Assembly (NCBI GenBank): GCA_016841825.1
Contig: JAENYK010000014.1
Location: 48,210-112,209 of the forward strand
Reading direction: 5' to 3'
From: Halothermothrix sp.
Lineage (GTDB): Bacteria; Bacillota; Halanaerobiia; DY22613
DNA length: 64,000 nucleotides
Shown here: piece by piece, positions 8,917 to 18,041 of the stretch
Numbering within the stretch: the first letter of the stretch is position 1
How the letters are laid out: the number at the start of each line of letters is the position of its first letter
Notes under the pieces: model-generated
Told to the model about the DNA's origin: nothing
Database searches by the model: none
Seen by the model: only the letters and a program-made list of their open reading frames with translations
Position numbers and translations under genes: made by a program

Positions 8917-10587
8917 ATGTCAACACACAAAGATCCCACCATCTCAATAATTGCCCTTGGTGGACGCGGGGAAATTGGAGATAATATGTTAGTCATAGAA
9001 GATGATGAAAATATTATTGTTCTTGATTCAGGTATTATGTTCCCGGAAGATGACCAATATGGAATTGATCTGGTTATGCCTGATATTTCGTACTTAGTTA
9101 GTAATAAAGATAAAGTCAGGGCTATTTTAATCTCCCACGGTCATGAGGATCATATTGGGGCAATCCCTTATGTATTACGGGATTTAAATGTTCCCATTTA
9201 TGGAACCAGACTCACTCTGGGTTTGATCCAGTTAAAATTAAAAGAGTTTAATCTGAGCAGTACCACTTCTTTAATTGAGGTATCCCCGGGTGAGAAAGTA
9301 CAGATAGCCACTTTTAATGTAGAATTCATTCATATGAATCACAGTATTCCCGATTCAATTGCTATGGTAATTAGGACAAAAGCCGGTACAGTACTATATA
9401 CTGGAGACTACAAAATAGATCATACTCCAATTGATGGTAAACCTGCTGACCTTCAGAGACTTGGTCAGGTTGGTGCAGAAGGTGTTCTTGCATTATTGGG
9501 AGATAGCACTAATGCAGAACGGGAAGGAACTACATTATCTGAATCTGTAGTCAGCAATACCATTGAAGAAACATTTAAACTGGTCAACTCCAGAATCATT
9601 ATTTCAACCTTCTCCAGTAATATCCACCGGGTACAACAGGTCTTTCAGGCAGCCAATAAGACTGGTCGAAAAGTTGCCATCACAGGCCGAAGTATGATAA
9701 ATGTAATCACCCTTGCTTCACAATTGGGGTATCTGGATATTCCAGATGGTATTATGATCGATATTCGTCAGATCCATAGCTTACCTCCGCAAAAAGTGGT
9801 TTTATTAATGACAGGTAGTCAGGGTGAGCCCATGGCAGCTTTAACCAGAATCTCCCGTGGTGACCATCGTCAAATCGAAATCCTTCCCGGTGATACTGTA
9901 GTACTTTCTTCCATGCCTATTCCCGGAAATGAACGTTCAATTGGACAGACCATTAACCAACTATATCGCCTCGGTGCAGAGGTTTTATATGATGGGATGA
10001 TTGATGCCCATGCATCAGGGCATGCCTGTCAGGAAGAGATGAAAACTATGTTGAATCTAATCAAACCCAGGTTTCTAATCCCGGTCCACGGAGAATATCG
10101 TCATCTTCACCATCACGCCAGGCTGGGTCGCCAGGTGGGAATTCCGGAAGAGAATATTTTCATCGTTGATAATGGAGTCAGGCTTAATCTGACCAAAGAT
10201 CGCTGTTGGATTGCCGGAAGTGTCCCCTCAGGTGATATCTTAATCGACGGTCTGGGTGTGGGCGATGTAGGAAATATCGTTCTCAGGGATCGCAAAATGC
10301 TTTCGGAGAATGGTATAGTCATTGTATCTTTGACCATCGAACGAAAAACAGCAAAAGTTCTGGCAGGGCCAAGTATCCTCTCCCGGGGATTTGTCTATAT
10401 CAAGGAGTCTAAGGAATTGATCGAAGAGGCAGAGGGGCTGGCCCGGGAAGCCCTGCGTGAACTGGAAGTGAAAGGGGTTACCGATTGGGCGACTATCAAA
10501 AAAGTTGTTATCGATTCTATAGATAATTATCTCTATCAAAAAACTAAACGCAATCCAGTGATTTTACCGATTATAATGGAAATCTAA
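8917..10587 (+). CDS. rnj: Ribonuclease J
   Basis: RNase J is a metallo-beta-lactamase/beta-CASP nuclease with endo- and 5'-3' exonuclease activity that matures and degrades RNA in the cytoplasm. The 556-residue protein has GGRGEIGDN at its N-terminus, the zinc motif SHGHEDHIG, GDYKID, the RNase J block GDSTNAEREG, and beta-CASP residues around TFSSNIHRVQQ. The C-terminal ~100 residues form the usual RNase J dimerisation domain. The ATG at 8917 follows GGAGGAAGTCAA; the frame extends ten codons upstream without a ribosome site. It faces the amidase gene divergently across ~260 bp. Confidence 0.95.
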   Translation: MSTHKDPTISIIALGGRGEIGDNMLVIEDDENIIVLDSGIMFPEDDQYGIDLVMPDISYLVSNKDKVRAILISHGHEDHIGAIPYVLRDLNVPIYGTRLTLGLIQLKLKEFNLSSTTSLIEVSPGEKVQIATFNVEFIHMNHSIPDSIAMVIRTKAGTVLYTGDYKIDHTPIDGKPADLQRLGQVGAEGVLALLGDSTNAEREGTTLSESVVSNTIEETFKLVNSRIIISTFSSNIHRVQQVFQAANKTGRKVAITGRSMINVITLASQLGYLDIPDGIMIDIRQIHSLPPQKVVLLMTGSQGEPMAALTRISRGDHRQIEILPGDTVVLSSMPIPGNERSIGQTINQLYRLGAEVLYDGMIDAHASGHACQEEMKTMLNLIKPRFLIPVHGEYRHLHHHARLGRQVGIPEENIFIVDNGVRLNLTKDRCWIAGSVPSGDILIDGLGVGDVGNIVLRDRKMLSENGIVIVSLTIERKTAKVLAGPSILSRGFVYIKESKELIEEAEGLAREALRELEVKGVTDWATIKKVVIDSIDNYLYQKTKRNPVILPIIMEI

Positions 10588-10622
10588 AGCTTCTGGAGAA
10601 AAAATTCTGATAAACAAGACAG

Positions 10623-10643
10623 GACCTGACCCATGGTCAGGTC
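10623..10643. terminator. Possible bidirectional terminator hairpin
   Basis: An 8-bp GACCTGAC/GTCAGGTC stem has a 5-nt loop and lies between the converging ends of rnj and the small gene at 10683. No strong U run follows on either side, so termination efficiency is doubtful. Confidence 0.5.
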
Positions 10644-10682
10644 TCTCAGACCCAGTTTACTATTATTACAAAATCTCTCTAC

Positions 10683-10826
10683 CTAATCCAACCCCCGTCC
10701 ATCTCCAGAGATTTCATCAAAGTAAAAGTATAATTCATCGATCTCTTGACTGGGAAGAGGATAAAAAATCTGTGAGCTTAAATTATACCTCTGTATAGTA
10801 ATAAGATATTTTTCCTTTTTTGACAT
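10683..10826 (-). CDS. Small protein of 47 residues, unknown
   Basis: An ATG at 10826 follows AAAGGAG by nine bases and opens a 47-codon frame beginning MSKKEKYLITIQRYN and ending in an acidic, aromatic tail (ELYFYFDEISGDGRGLD). There is no membrane segment or known domain. The good ribosome site and a hairpin downstream (10623) support a real gene in a gap that otherwise looks empty. I do not recognise the family. Confidence 0.5.
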   Translation of the reverse strand: MSKKEKYLITIQRYNLSSQIFYPLPSQEIDELYFYFDEISGDGRGLD

Positions 10827-11047
10827 TAACAGCATCTCCTTTGAGTTATTTTAATTTTGCATTACTGGTATACCCTGATTTCTTCTATCCTAAATATCTG
10901 GACAAACAAATTTTTTTTGAAATAGGCAGGAGATTCTTCAAAAAAGAAGAAATAAGTAATAGTAATAATTATTAATAAGCTCAATCGAATTTATTATTTA
11001 CATTGATGATGTAAGTTAAAACTTTTAGCATTGAAAGGGTGGTAAGT

Positions 11048-12244
11048 GTGAAACCGGTAGAGATTAAAAAAGATATTTACTGGGTAGGAGGGTTAGACCC
11101 TACTTTAGAGATTTTTGACATTGTAATGGAGACTGAACATGGCACTACATATAACTCATATCTTATCCAGGGAGATAAGATCGCACTTATTGAGACTGTC
11201 AAAGAGAAGTGCTTCGCGGAGTATGTACAAACTTTGCAAACGATTATTGATCCAGCTGATATTGACTATATTGTTCTTAATCATACTGAACCTGACCATA
11301 CAGGAAGTCTAAGATTATTATTAGAAAAAGCACCTGACGCTACTGTAATCTGCTCACAGGCTGCATCCATATATCTCAAAGAGATGCTTAACCAGGATTT
11401 CCCTGTTCAGATTGTTAAGGAAGGCGATTCTCTTGATTTAGGGCAAAATAAAGTTTTAAAATTCATCAGTGCCCCTATGCTTCACTGGCCAGATTCTATC
11501 TATACCTATCTTGAATCTGACAAGATTCTTTTTAGTTGTGACTCTTTTGGCTGTCATTATTGTGAAGGGGAAAGTATCTTCAATGACCAGATTAAAGATA
11601 CAGAAGAGCTGTTAGCTGCCCAAAAGTACTATTTTGACGTCATTATGAAACCGTTTAGTAACTACGTTATCTCCGCATATAATAAGATCAAGAATTTGGA
11701 GATCTCCATAATCTGTCCCGGTCATGGACCGATTTTGCGCTCTGACCCCTGGAGAGTTGTGGAACTCTTCAAAACCTGGGCTGAGATTAGTTTTGACATT
11801 GCTCCTCAGGGTAAAGTCTTTATTGGATATTGTTCAGCCTATGGATATACAGAAAGAATGGCCCAGACCATCAAAAAAGAGTTGGAAGCAGCCAGATTAG
11901 AAGTGACTATGTTAAATATTGGGGAATGTGACCCAACCAGGATTAATCATAGCATTAACAATGCTGAAGCTATTCTTATTGGTTCTCCTACCATTAATCA
12001 GGATACAGTTCCGCCGGTCTGGACTACCTTATCTCAGATTTCACCAATCACACAACGGGGTAAAATAGCTGGAGCTTTTGGGTCATATGGTTGGAGTGGA
12101 GAAGCAGTTGGGATGATTACCGATCGCTTAAGAAGTTTGAAATTAAAAGTAGTCGATCCTTTGCGAATAAAATTCGTCCCATCTGAAGACCAGTTAGAAG
12201 AATGTCGTGCATTTGCACGTAAAATTATAAAAGCTTTAAAATAA
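11048..12244 (+). CDS. fprA: Flavodiiron protein (A-type flavoprotein, FprA family)
   Basis: Flavodiiron proteins reduce O2 to water or NO to N2O in anaerobes. The 398-residue cytoplasmic protein has a diiron beta-lactamase-like domain (~1-245) with ligands in HTEPDHTGS, LHWPDS, SCDSFGCH and CPGHGP, then a flavodoxin domain (~255-395) with the FMN-binding region GYCSAYGYTERMA. The GTG at 11048 follows AAGGGTGG; the frame has an earlier GTG that overlaps this site. Rubredoxin, its usual electron donor, starts 23 nt downstream and should be co-transcribed. Confidence 0.95.
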   Translation: MKPVEIKKDIYWVGGLDPTLEIFDIVMETEHGTTYNSYLIQGDKIALIETVKEKCFAEYVQTLQTIIDPADIDYIVLNHTEPDHTGSLRLLLEKAPDATVICSQAASIYLKEMLNQDFPVQIVKEGDSLDLGQNKVLKFISAPMLHWPDSIYTYLESDKILFSCDSFGCHYCEGESIFNDQIKDTEELLAAQKYYFDVIMKPFSNYVISAYNKIKNLEISIICPGHGPILRSDPWRVVELFKTWAEISFDIAPQGKVFIGYCSAYGYTERMAQTIKKELEAARLEVTMLNIGECDPTRINHSINNAEAILIGSPTINQDTVPPVWTTLSQISPITQRGKIAGAFGSYGWSGEAVGMITDRLRSLKLKVVDPLRIKFVPSEDQLEECRAFARKIIKALK

Positions 12245-12267
12245 ATAATCATAAAGGAGGTAGTTAG

Positions 12268-12432
12268 ATGGATAAATATATCTGTACCGTCTGTAGCTAT
12301 GTTTACGACCCAGAGAAAGGTGATCCCGATAATGGTGTTGCTCCCGGTACACCTTTCGAAGAGTTACCTGATGACTGGGTATGTCCTGAATGTGGTATGG
12401 GCAAAGACGTTTTCGAAAAATATGATGACTAA
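12268..12432 (+). CDS. Rubredoxin
   Basis: The 54-residue protein binds one iron through two Cys pairs: [11 protein letters not shown] (residues 5-14) and [13 protein letters not shown] (38-50). It shows the [18 protein letters not shown] core typical of rubredoxins. The ATG follows AAAGGAGG by eight bases. Placed directly after the flavodiiron gene, it most likely passes electrons to that enzyme. Confidence 0.97.
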   Translation: MDKYICTVCSYVYDPEKGDPDNGVAPGTPFEELPDDWVCPECGMGKDVFEKYDD

Positions 12433-12477
12433 TTATTAATTAAAGCTGAAGATTGCTTCAAATTTGGAAACTATGTA

Positions 12478-12627
12478 ATTTTAACAACATTGCAGAAGGG
12501 AAGTCTCCCAACCTTTATAGGTGAAAATATAAATACCTGATTGGTACTTACTTCAGTGGAGATACAAATCCCACTCTAAAGTTGTTAAAATCAAGCGTTA
12601 ACAGCTTGCTGTTGAACTTTAAGCTTA
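12478..12627 (+). ncRNA. Structured intergenic element, copy A (candidate ncRNA or repeat)
   Basis: An 11-bp closing stem (ATTTTAACAAC at 12478-12488 with its complement at 12581-12591) encloses two helices: GAAGT...ACTTC continuing into CCAA/TTGG and AGGT/ACCT, and AGTGG/CCACT. A second hairpin follows (12593-12626). It shares 15 identical bases (AGAAGGGAAGTCTCC) and a 17-of-18 block (TACTTCAGTGGAG-A/G-TACA) with the element at 57169-57320. No reading frame fits. It is followed at once by a terminator, so it is either a 3' UTR of the rubredoxin transcript or a separate small RNA. Confidence 0.6.
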
Positions 12628-12630
12628 CAA

Positions 12631-12669
12631 AAAAGCGTTTTCTCCCGCCAGTGGAGAAGACGCTTTTTT
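12631..12669 (+). terminator. Rho-independent terminator
   Basis: An AAGCGTTTTCTCC arm pairs with GGAGAAGACGCTT (one mismatch), with a 7-nt loop, followed by six U. It ends the flavodiiron-rubredoxin-element A transcript. Confidence 0.9.
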
Positions 12670-12760
12670 ATAATCAGGATAAAACCAACAGTATAGATTA
12701 TCCCCTCTGACAGAAACTAGTTTTAAACAGCATTTTATCTGAAGAGAGGAGGAGATTATA

Positions 12761-12958
12761 ATGCGGAGAACTCGTAATGATCTTAGAGCATTTAAAGGAC
12801 TCATCCAATCAAAGAAATTGCACGATTTAGAGACTGCCGAAATTTACGAATTAATGGATGATGTTGAGATGAATCAACATTTAGCAGATCCCGAAAAAGC
12901 CACTCCGCGACCGCGCAGTGATTTACCAAAAAATCATCATCATGATCCAATCGAATAG
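12761..12958 (+). CDS. Small hydrophilic protein of 65 residues, unknown
   Basis: The ATG follows GAGGAGG closely and a terminator begins at the stop codon, so this is a real gene. The protein is basic at the N-terminus (MRRTRNDLRAFKGL), has a central helical part (LETAEIYELMDD) and a Pro/His-rich tail (PRPRSDLPKNHHHDPIE). No membrane segment or known domain is visible. The size and composition would suit a spore-associated protein, but nothing proves this. Confidence 0.65.
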   Translation: MRRTRNDLRAFKGLIQSKKLHDLETAEIYELMDDVEMNQHLADPEKATPRPRSDLPKNHHHDPIE

Positions 12959-12988
12959 AAAAATCGTCCTCTGCAGAGGGCGATTTTC
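12958..12988. terminator. Bidirectional rho-independent terminator
   Basis: A 14-bp near-perfect stem built around CCTCTG/CAGAGG has A and T runs on both sides and serves both the plus-strand small gene and the minus-strand HD-GYP gene. Confidence 0.85.
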
Positions 12989-13012
12989 CACCTTCATATC
13001 ATTGAATTGAAA

Positions 13013-14011
13013 CTAGAACATTCTGGCGATCTTGATTTCGTCAGTTTTGGATAGGTCAATAAAACCATCCTCTGTCTGAATCAATGGCGAAAAAGGCCGA
13101 TAAGGATTTTTAAACACAATTCTTCCCACCTGATTGTTAGATAAAAGAACCTGTTCTCCTACAAGAATGTCCAACATATGTTCCGTAAAGATCCTTAATA
13201 ATCTTAAGTCAAACTCCTGATACTGGTTATGCATAAATTGTAAAACTTCAAAAAAATCTTTCTTATCCCGATAAGATCTGTCCGAAGTAAGGGCATCAAA
13301 AACATCAACAATCGCCAAAATCCTGGCTAATTCAGGTATCTTATCACCTTTAAGACCTTGAGGATAACCTGTACCGTCACTCCTCTCATGATGATAAAGC
13401 ACAGCTGCCAGAACTTCTTTTGAAAGGTCACCGCTTTGCAATAAGATGTCATAACCCAAAAAAGAATGCCGTTTCACCTCTCGCCATTCCTCTTCAGTCA
13501 AATCACCAGGTTTATTTAAAATATCCTGACCCACCTTAATCTTTCCTAAATCATGACATAACCCCGCCAGTGCAGCATCATTTGGATTAGAACCCGACCA
13601 TTTAGCCAACATCATTGCCAAATAACAGACATTCAGAGAATGTTGATAGGTATAGTGGTCAACTTTACGAATCCCATTAATATATTTGAGAAGTGAACTA
13701 TATGAGTGGGTATTGGAAAACTTTTCAACTATATCAGTAATCTGTTCCATATCTATCGGTTTGTCATCGCGAACCATCTTAACCAGTTTATCAAAAGCTT
13801 CATAATTCTGTTGATAAATCTTGAAATTCTCTGTATGGATCTCCTCATTAATCCAGACATGAAAAATTTTGTTGTGGATAAACTGTCTTACCATCTTCGC
13901 CGTTAAAATTGTCCCTTTGGCTACTAACAAAATCCCATCTGCCTCAATATCTCTAGCTAACTCCATCCCCTCTTGTAAGAACTGTGTATGTATTAGTATC
14001 TCTTTCACCAT
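13013..14011 (-). CDS. HD-GYP domain protein, probable c-di-GMP phosphodiesterase
   Basis: HD-GYP proteins hydrolyse cyclic di-GMP. The 332-residue soluble protein has an N-terminal region (~1-110, similar to DUF3391-type lead domains of HD-GYP proteins) and an HD-GYP domain (~115-290). Visible metal/catalytic motifs are HSLNVCYLA, CHDLGKIKVG, KRHSFLGYDIL, HHERSDGTGYPQGL and the following DVFDALTSDR. The ATG at 14011 follows GGAGGGG; the five codons before it overlap that site. A terminator lies on each side, so it is a single-gene unit. Confidence 0.9.
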   Translation of the reverse strand: MVKEILIHTQFLQEGMELARDIEADGILLVAKGTILTAKMVRQFIHNKIFHVWINEEIHTENFKIYQQNYEAFDKLVKMVRDDKPIDMEQITDIVEKFSNTHSYSSLLKYINGIRKVDHYTYQHSLNVCYLAMMLAKWSGSNPNDAALAGLCHDLGKIKVGQDILNKPGDLTEEEWREVKRHSFLGYDILLQSGDLSKEVLAAVLYHHERSDGTGYPQGLKGDKIPELARILAIVDVFDALTSDRSYRDKKDFFEVLQFMHNQYQEFDLRLLRIFTEHMLDILVGEQVLLSNNQVGRIVFKNPYRPFSPLIQTEDGFIDLSKTDEIKIARMF

Positions 14012-14187
14012 TTTTATCCCCTCCAAATACCCTAATCTAATATTTTTTTAATTCGTTACTTTCATTAAAATTCCCTGCAATTTTCAGGTAGTTTCCCCCA
14101 AAAACAGAGTTTTTTTTAACATTCTGGCTGCTTTGAGAGCAATTTAGACTTAAGATAACCATCATTCATCTTGAAAAAATTTTTTAT

Positions 14188-14242
14188 GAAAAAACCACTA
14201 TCAATATTTGTTATCCAATGACAACAATTACATAGTGGTTTT
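14188..14242 (-). terminator. Rho-independent terminator
   Basis: An 11-bp AAAACCACTAT/ATAGTGGTTTT stem with a long 30-nt loop is followed by U on the minus strand. It ends the MoxR-DUF58-DUF4129 operon. Confidence 0.75.
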
Positions 14243-14309
14243 CAGATTACCGCCAACACCCGGATAACATTCTGCCAGTGTGTCAACAACTATAACTTTT
14301 ATCCTATTT

Positions 14310-15701
14310 TTAGTCAGATTGACCTTCATCTGGTTTATTCTTTGCAACAGTTACCATCTTCTCATAAGCATGTTGAATCTGCTCCAGTTCTTCTCGACTT
14401 ACTTCAGAGCCATATCTGGCCTGTTCATAACTGTGAGTAATCTGTTCCAGAGTAACAGTCTGATCTGGGTAAAGTCGATTAATTTTTTCTTTATATTCTT
14501 CAGGGGTATAATGAGTTTCAAAAGGTGATATCTCATAGAAAAATCGCAAAAACTGGTAATAAATCTTCCTAATTCTAATGGCAATACTAGAATCGTCATA
14601 TATAGATCTATCTGATTTCTTACGACGAAATCGGTTTTTCAATGATTCCAGCAAACGTCTAATATCCTGCTTTAAATCTGTAGTTTCAAAGATAGATTCT
14701 CTTAATTCCTCATAGCCTAACTCTCGTTTTCGCGATTTCCAATAGCGTTTAAGAAAGTACCACACGATTAATAATACACCAACCACTATCACAACCCTGA
14801 CTATCAATCCATAAATAGAGCTATTATCTGTAAATTTGGCGGTGTTTCTGGCAGTCCTATCCTGCAATTGTTCAGCCAAACTATTTTCCATACCTTCCTG
14901 TTCTGGCAATACAAAGGGAGGAAGAATTCCTTTCAACCATGTCAGTATTGGTTCAAGCATAACCAATCCAAATAACAAGAGTTCCAAAAAGATATTGGTT
15001 AATAAATTCCCTAAAAACAGGATAGGAGCTATGACAATTGCAATAGTTTCTGTCGTTAATCCATAAGTCAGCAGGATAGCGAAGATCGAAATAAAAAGCA
15101 CTACAGATAAAGCTACGCCTATCCAGGATGTTTGACTACCATTGTTCTCTTTTACACTCATGTATTTAAACAGAATTGAGAGTATAGCTCCACTCAAAAA
15201 GAAAAGTAACACCTGGTTGATTGGAATATAAAGACCGATACGTGCTTTTACAAACAGAGTGAAAAGCATAAATATCGCTCCTCTACTATAATCAACATTA
15301 AAGTCCATCTCTCCGGAAAACAATTTATTAAAGCGTAAACCAATCATCTGAAAGACCACCATCATAACCAGACTCAGTTCAAAGGTAGACATAGAAGTCA
15401 AATCTATTGGTACTCTCAGAGAATTAGTCAGTAAAGTACATAAAATATTTGCTATAACCAAAAATAAAAGAGCAGCTAATCTGGAAAGAAAACTATTATT
15501 AATCTTTTCTGATATTTGTAAAATAATTCCACTAAGAAACATCGCTAACCCATATATCCAGATAGTCTCTGGATTGTACTCTTCCTGACTCAAAAGTTGG
15601 ATAATCAAGAATACCCAGGGGAAAATAAGCAGAGTATAGAAAAAAGAATATAAAGCTCTACCCAATAGATCCTCAAACAAATTGGATGTTTTTAATCTCA
15701 C
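14310..15701 (-). CDS. Membrane protein with C-terminal DUF4129 domain
   Basis: The 463-residue protein has about eight to nine transmembrane segments in residues 15-340, then a cytoplasmic DUF4129 domain (~370-450) with IRKIYYQFLRFF and the end motif YEQARYGSEVSREELEQI. DUF4129 proteins accompany MoxR ATPases and DUF58 proteins; in many genomes the same position holds a transglutaminase-DUF4129 fusion. No transglutaminase domain is present here. The GTG start at 15701 overlaps the end of the DUF58 gene by 29 bases, so translation is coupled. Confidence 0.85.
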   Translation of the reverse strand: MRLKTSNLFEDLLGRALYSFFYTLLIFPWVFLIIQLLSQEEYNPETIWIYGLAMFLSGIILQISEKINNSFLSRLAALLFLVIANILCTLLTNSLRVPIDLTSMSTFELSLVMMVVFQMIGLRFNKLFSGEMDFNVDYSRGAIFMLFTLFVKARIGLYIPINQVLLFFLSGAILSILFKYMSVKENNGSQTSWIGVALSVVLFISIFAILLTYGLTTETIAIVIAPILFLGNLLTNIFLELLLFGLVMLEPILTWLKGILPPFVLPEQEGMENSLAEQLQDRTARNTAKFTDNSSIYGLIVRVVIVVGVLLIVWYFLKRYWKSRKRELGYEELRESIFETTDLKQDIRRLLESLKNRFRRKKSDRSIYDDSSIAIRIRKIYYQFLRFFYEISPFETHYTPEEYKEKINRLYPDQTVTLEQITHSYEQARYGSEVSREELEQIQHAYEKMVTVAKNKPDEGQSD

Positions 15702-16905
15702 TCCTTAACCCCTCCTCATCCACAAGATATACCTGTATACCAGGTAATTGATTTATAAGTTCCCTTTCACTCTGCCCAATTTTAATAACTGTCGGGTTAT
15801 AGCCTTTCTTTTTCAGCACCCGCAAACAATCTATCAGACGCTGATTTAGGATTACAGTGATAAACACAATCGTAGTTCCTACTTCCATTTTGGGAATTTC
15901 ATTATAAATCATCGTATCAATATCTTTCTGGTGATAGGGTTCAACCATCGCCAAAGCTTCTAAAATTTTTTCTCTCTGACGGGATGATTTCCCGGGAAAT
16001 ATTTTGACAATTGATGTCTGTTCATAGATAATTCCATTAGTTAATAACCCAACCTGATATTGTTCCTTCAAAGCATAATCTGCTACAGACGCAGCACACA
16101 TAACCGCAACTTCAAAATCTTCCCCCACAAAACCCTCCCAATAAGCATTCATTAATTTTGTGTTTAAAATTATCAATAGTTTATTATCCATTGTTGGCTT
16201 GATAACATTTGATTGCAGGGATTGAAATTGCGCGGTAGATTTCCAATTAATCTGGTTAAATCTATCTCCCTGTTGATATGGTCTTACTCCCACCCTATTG
16301 GTTGGATCTTCATAAATCCAATGATTTTTCTGCTGTCGCCCAAAAGGATTAATTCTGGGAAGACCAAACCTTTCAATCGGAACCACCCTGGGATAAACCA
16401 GTAGATAAATCCGATCTTTCCCATGCAGAGTCTGAGTCTGAAAACCGAAAAGATCTGCAGCCATTAGCTCACCTTTACCAAAAAGATAATATCCCCGTCC
16501 GGTCGGCTTAACAGGATATTTTCTGATAACCCGTTCATACCATTTTAGATTAAAAACGTCTGTAAACACATTATATGGTGTACCAACTTTACTGCTTACC
16601 TGCACTGTATTCGCAAAATTTACTCCTTTAGTCACAATATCATTAACCTGGAGCCAGAGCATTGGCATTAATTTACGATTTTCAATTTCGACAATATATT
16701 GACTATCTTCACCATAGAAGATTCGATCACGACTGAAACTTCTTTTAATTGTTAATTTGGAAAAACAAAACCGATTCCACAACCACATGACCAGAAAAAT
16801 TCCAAAAATTATGATCAGACCAAAAATAAATAATGAATTTCTACTAAAAAATCCGATAAACAAAAGAAAGATCAGGAAGGTGACCATTTGACTTGTTTTA
16901 GTCAT
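15673..16905 (-). CDS. DUF58 domain protein
   Basis: The 410-residue protein has two N-terminal membrane helices (~8-45), a beta-rich region and a DUF58 block (~195-260) with the hallmark GVRPYQQGDRFNQINWKSTA. DUF58 proteins work with MoxR AAA ATPases; a VWA-like fold and role in assembly or maturation of surface complexes are assumed for the family. The ATG at 16905 follows AGGAGG by nine bases, four bases after the moxR-type stop. Confidence 0.88.
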   Translation of the reverse strand: MTKTSQMVTFLIFLLFIGFFSRNSLFIFGLIIIFGIFLVMWLWNRFCFSKLTIKRSFSRDRIFYGEDSQYIVEIENRKLMPMLWLQVNDIVTKGVNFANTVQVSSKVGTPYNVFTDVFNLKWYERVIRKYPVKPTGRGYYLFGKGELMAADLFGFQTQTLHGKDRIYLLVYPRVVPIERFGLPRINPFGRQQKNHWIYEDPTNRVGVRPYQQGDRFNQINWKSTAQFQSLQSNVIKPTMDNKLLIILNTKLMNAYWEGFVGEDFEVAVMCAASVADYALKEQYQVGLLTNGIIYEQTSIVKIFPGKSSRQREKILEALAMVEPYHQKDIDTMIYNEIPKMEVGTTIVFITVILNQRLIDCLRVLKKKGYNPTVIKIGQSERELINQLPGIQVYLVDEEGLRSEIKNIQFV

Positions 16906-16909
16906 TTGA

Positions 16910-17848
16910 TCAAACCTCCTCAACAGGAACGGTCACTTGTTGAGTTATTTCGCGAATAATTTCATCCTTGGAAACACCTCTGAGATCAGCTTCATCAGTT
17001 AAAATCATCCGGTGCTTTGCGATATATGGAAAAAGGTATTTGATATCATCAGGTAAAACATGGGTTCGTCCCTGAATCAAAGCATAAGCTGAACTGGCTT
17101 TTAACAATGCTAAAGATCCCCGCGGACTCACTCCTAAACGAATAGACTGATGTTTACGAGTCTCCCGAATTAAGTTACTAATGTATCCCAACAGTTCATC
17201 ATCCACATGAACAGATTTTACCTGTTGACGTAACTCCAAAATCTCCTCTGGCTCAATCACTGCTGCTAACTCCACCAGTGGATTATGAGATTTAAACCTC
17301 CTTAAGATTTCTACTTCTTCTTCCCCTATGGGATAACCTAAACTGACCTTGATTAAAAATCGATCTAATTGAGCTTCGGGTAATGGAAAAGTTCCTTCCA
17401 GTTCGATTGGATTCTGAGTAGCAATGACAATAAAAGGCTCGGCCAAAGTATATGTAGTTCCATCTACCGTTACCTGCCTCTCCTCCATCGCTTCTAATAG
17501 AGCTGATTGGGTTCGGGGAACAGCACGATTAATCTCATCTGCCAGAACTACATTAGACATGATTGGACCTTTTCTGAATGAAAACTCCCCATTCTTCTGA
17601 TTGTAATAATTCATTCCTGTAATATCTGCAGGCTGTAAATCAGGAGTAAATTGAATTCTTCTAAAAGAACAGTCTATCGACTTTGCGAAAGATTTGGCCA
17701 TCACTGTTTTGCCCAGTCCAGGAACATCATCTAACAGAACATGTCCTTCTGCCAACAAAGCAGTCATCACCAAATCAATTACCTCTCCTTTACCAACAAT
17801 GACCTGTTGAATATTGGTCCGAACCTTCTCCATCCTTTTATCTGTCAT
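16910..17848 (-). CDS. MoxR-family AAA ATPase
   Basis: The 312-residue cytoplasmic ATPase has Walker A GLGKT (~45), Walker B VVLADEINRA, sensor ATQNPIELEGTFPLPEAQLDRF and the C-terminal lid with GVSPRGSLALL. MoxR ATPases act as chaperones for cofactor insertion or complex activation. The ATG follows AAGGAGG. It sits downstream of an FAD oxidoreductase and small membrane protein (12-nt gap) and upstream of DUF58 (4-nt gap), so the target may be a product of the same operon. Confidence 0.93.
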   Translation of the reverse strand: MTDKRMEKVRTNIQQVIVGKGEVIDLVMTALLAEGHVLLDDVPGLGKTVMAKSFAKSIDCSFRRIQFTPDLQPADITGMNYYNQKNGEFSFRKGPIMSNVVLADEINRAVPRTQSALLEAMEERQVTVDGTTYTLAEPFIVIATQNPIELEGTFPLPEAQLDRFLIKVSLGYPIGEEEVEILRRFKSHNPLVELAAVIEPEEILELRQQVKSVHVDDELLGYISNLIRETRKHQSIRLGVSPRGSLALLKASSAYALIQGRTHVLPDDIKYLFPYIAKHRMILTDEADLRGVSKDEIIREITQQVTVPVEEV

Positions 17849-17860
17849 AAATATTCCTCC

Positions 17861-18016
17861 TTAAATATTGTGAGCTTGATGTTCACACTCTACATTGTTT
17901 TTACGATATTCCTCAGTGTTCCCCGCGTAACTGTTAAGCGTGGTGTTTACAAAAATTACCATAACAATTATTAATAAAAGGACTCCTGGCAACAACCAGC
18001 AGTCCCTCCATACCAT
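17861..18016 (-). CDS. Small single-pass membrane protein in the MoxR operon
   Basis: From an ATG at 18016 the frame encodes 51 residues with one membrane helix (WLLPGVLLLIIVMVIFV) and a charged tail ending ECEHQAHNI. The ribosome site is poor; an alternative TTG in the same frame overlaps the upstream gene end. The stop lies directly before the moxR-type ribosome site, and there are 25 nt to the FAD oxidoreductase stop, which argues for a translated link in the operon. No family recognised. Confidence 0.55.
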   Translation of the reverse strand: MVWRDCWLLPGVLLLIIVMVIFVNTTLNSYAGNTEEYRKNNVECEHQAHNI

Positions 18017-18041
18017 TTTACTTACACGACCGCGTTCTACT

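Noticed and set aside
12268..12432. Rubredoxin gene as a Cys-rich peptide precursor
   Set aside because: Two CxxC pairs with correct spacing and the rubredoxin core identify it clearly.
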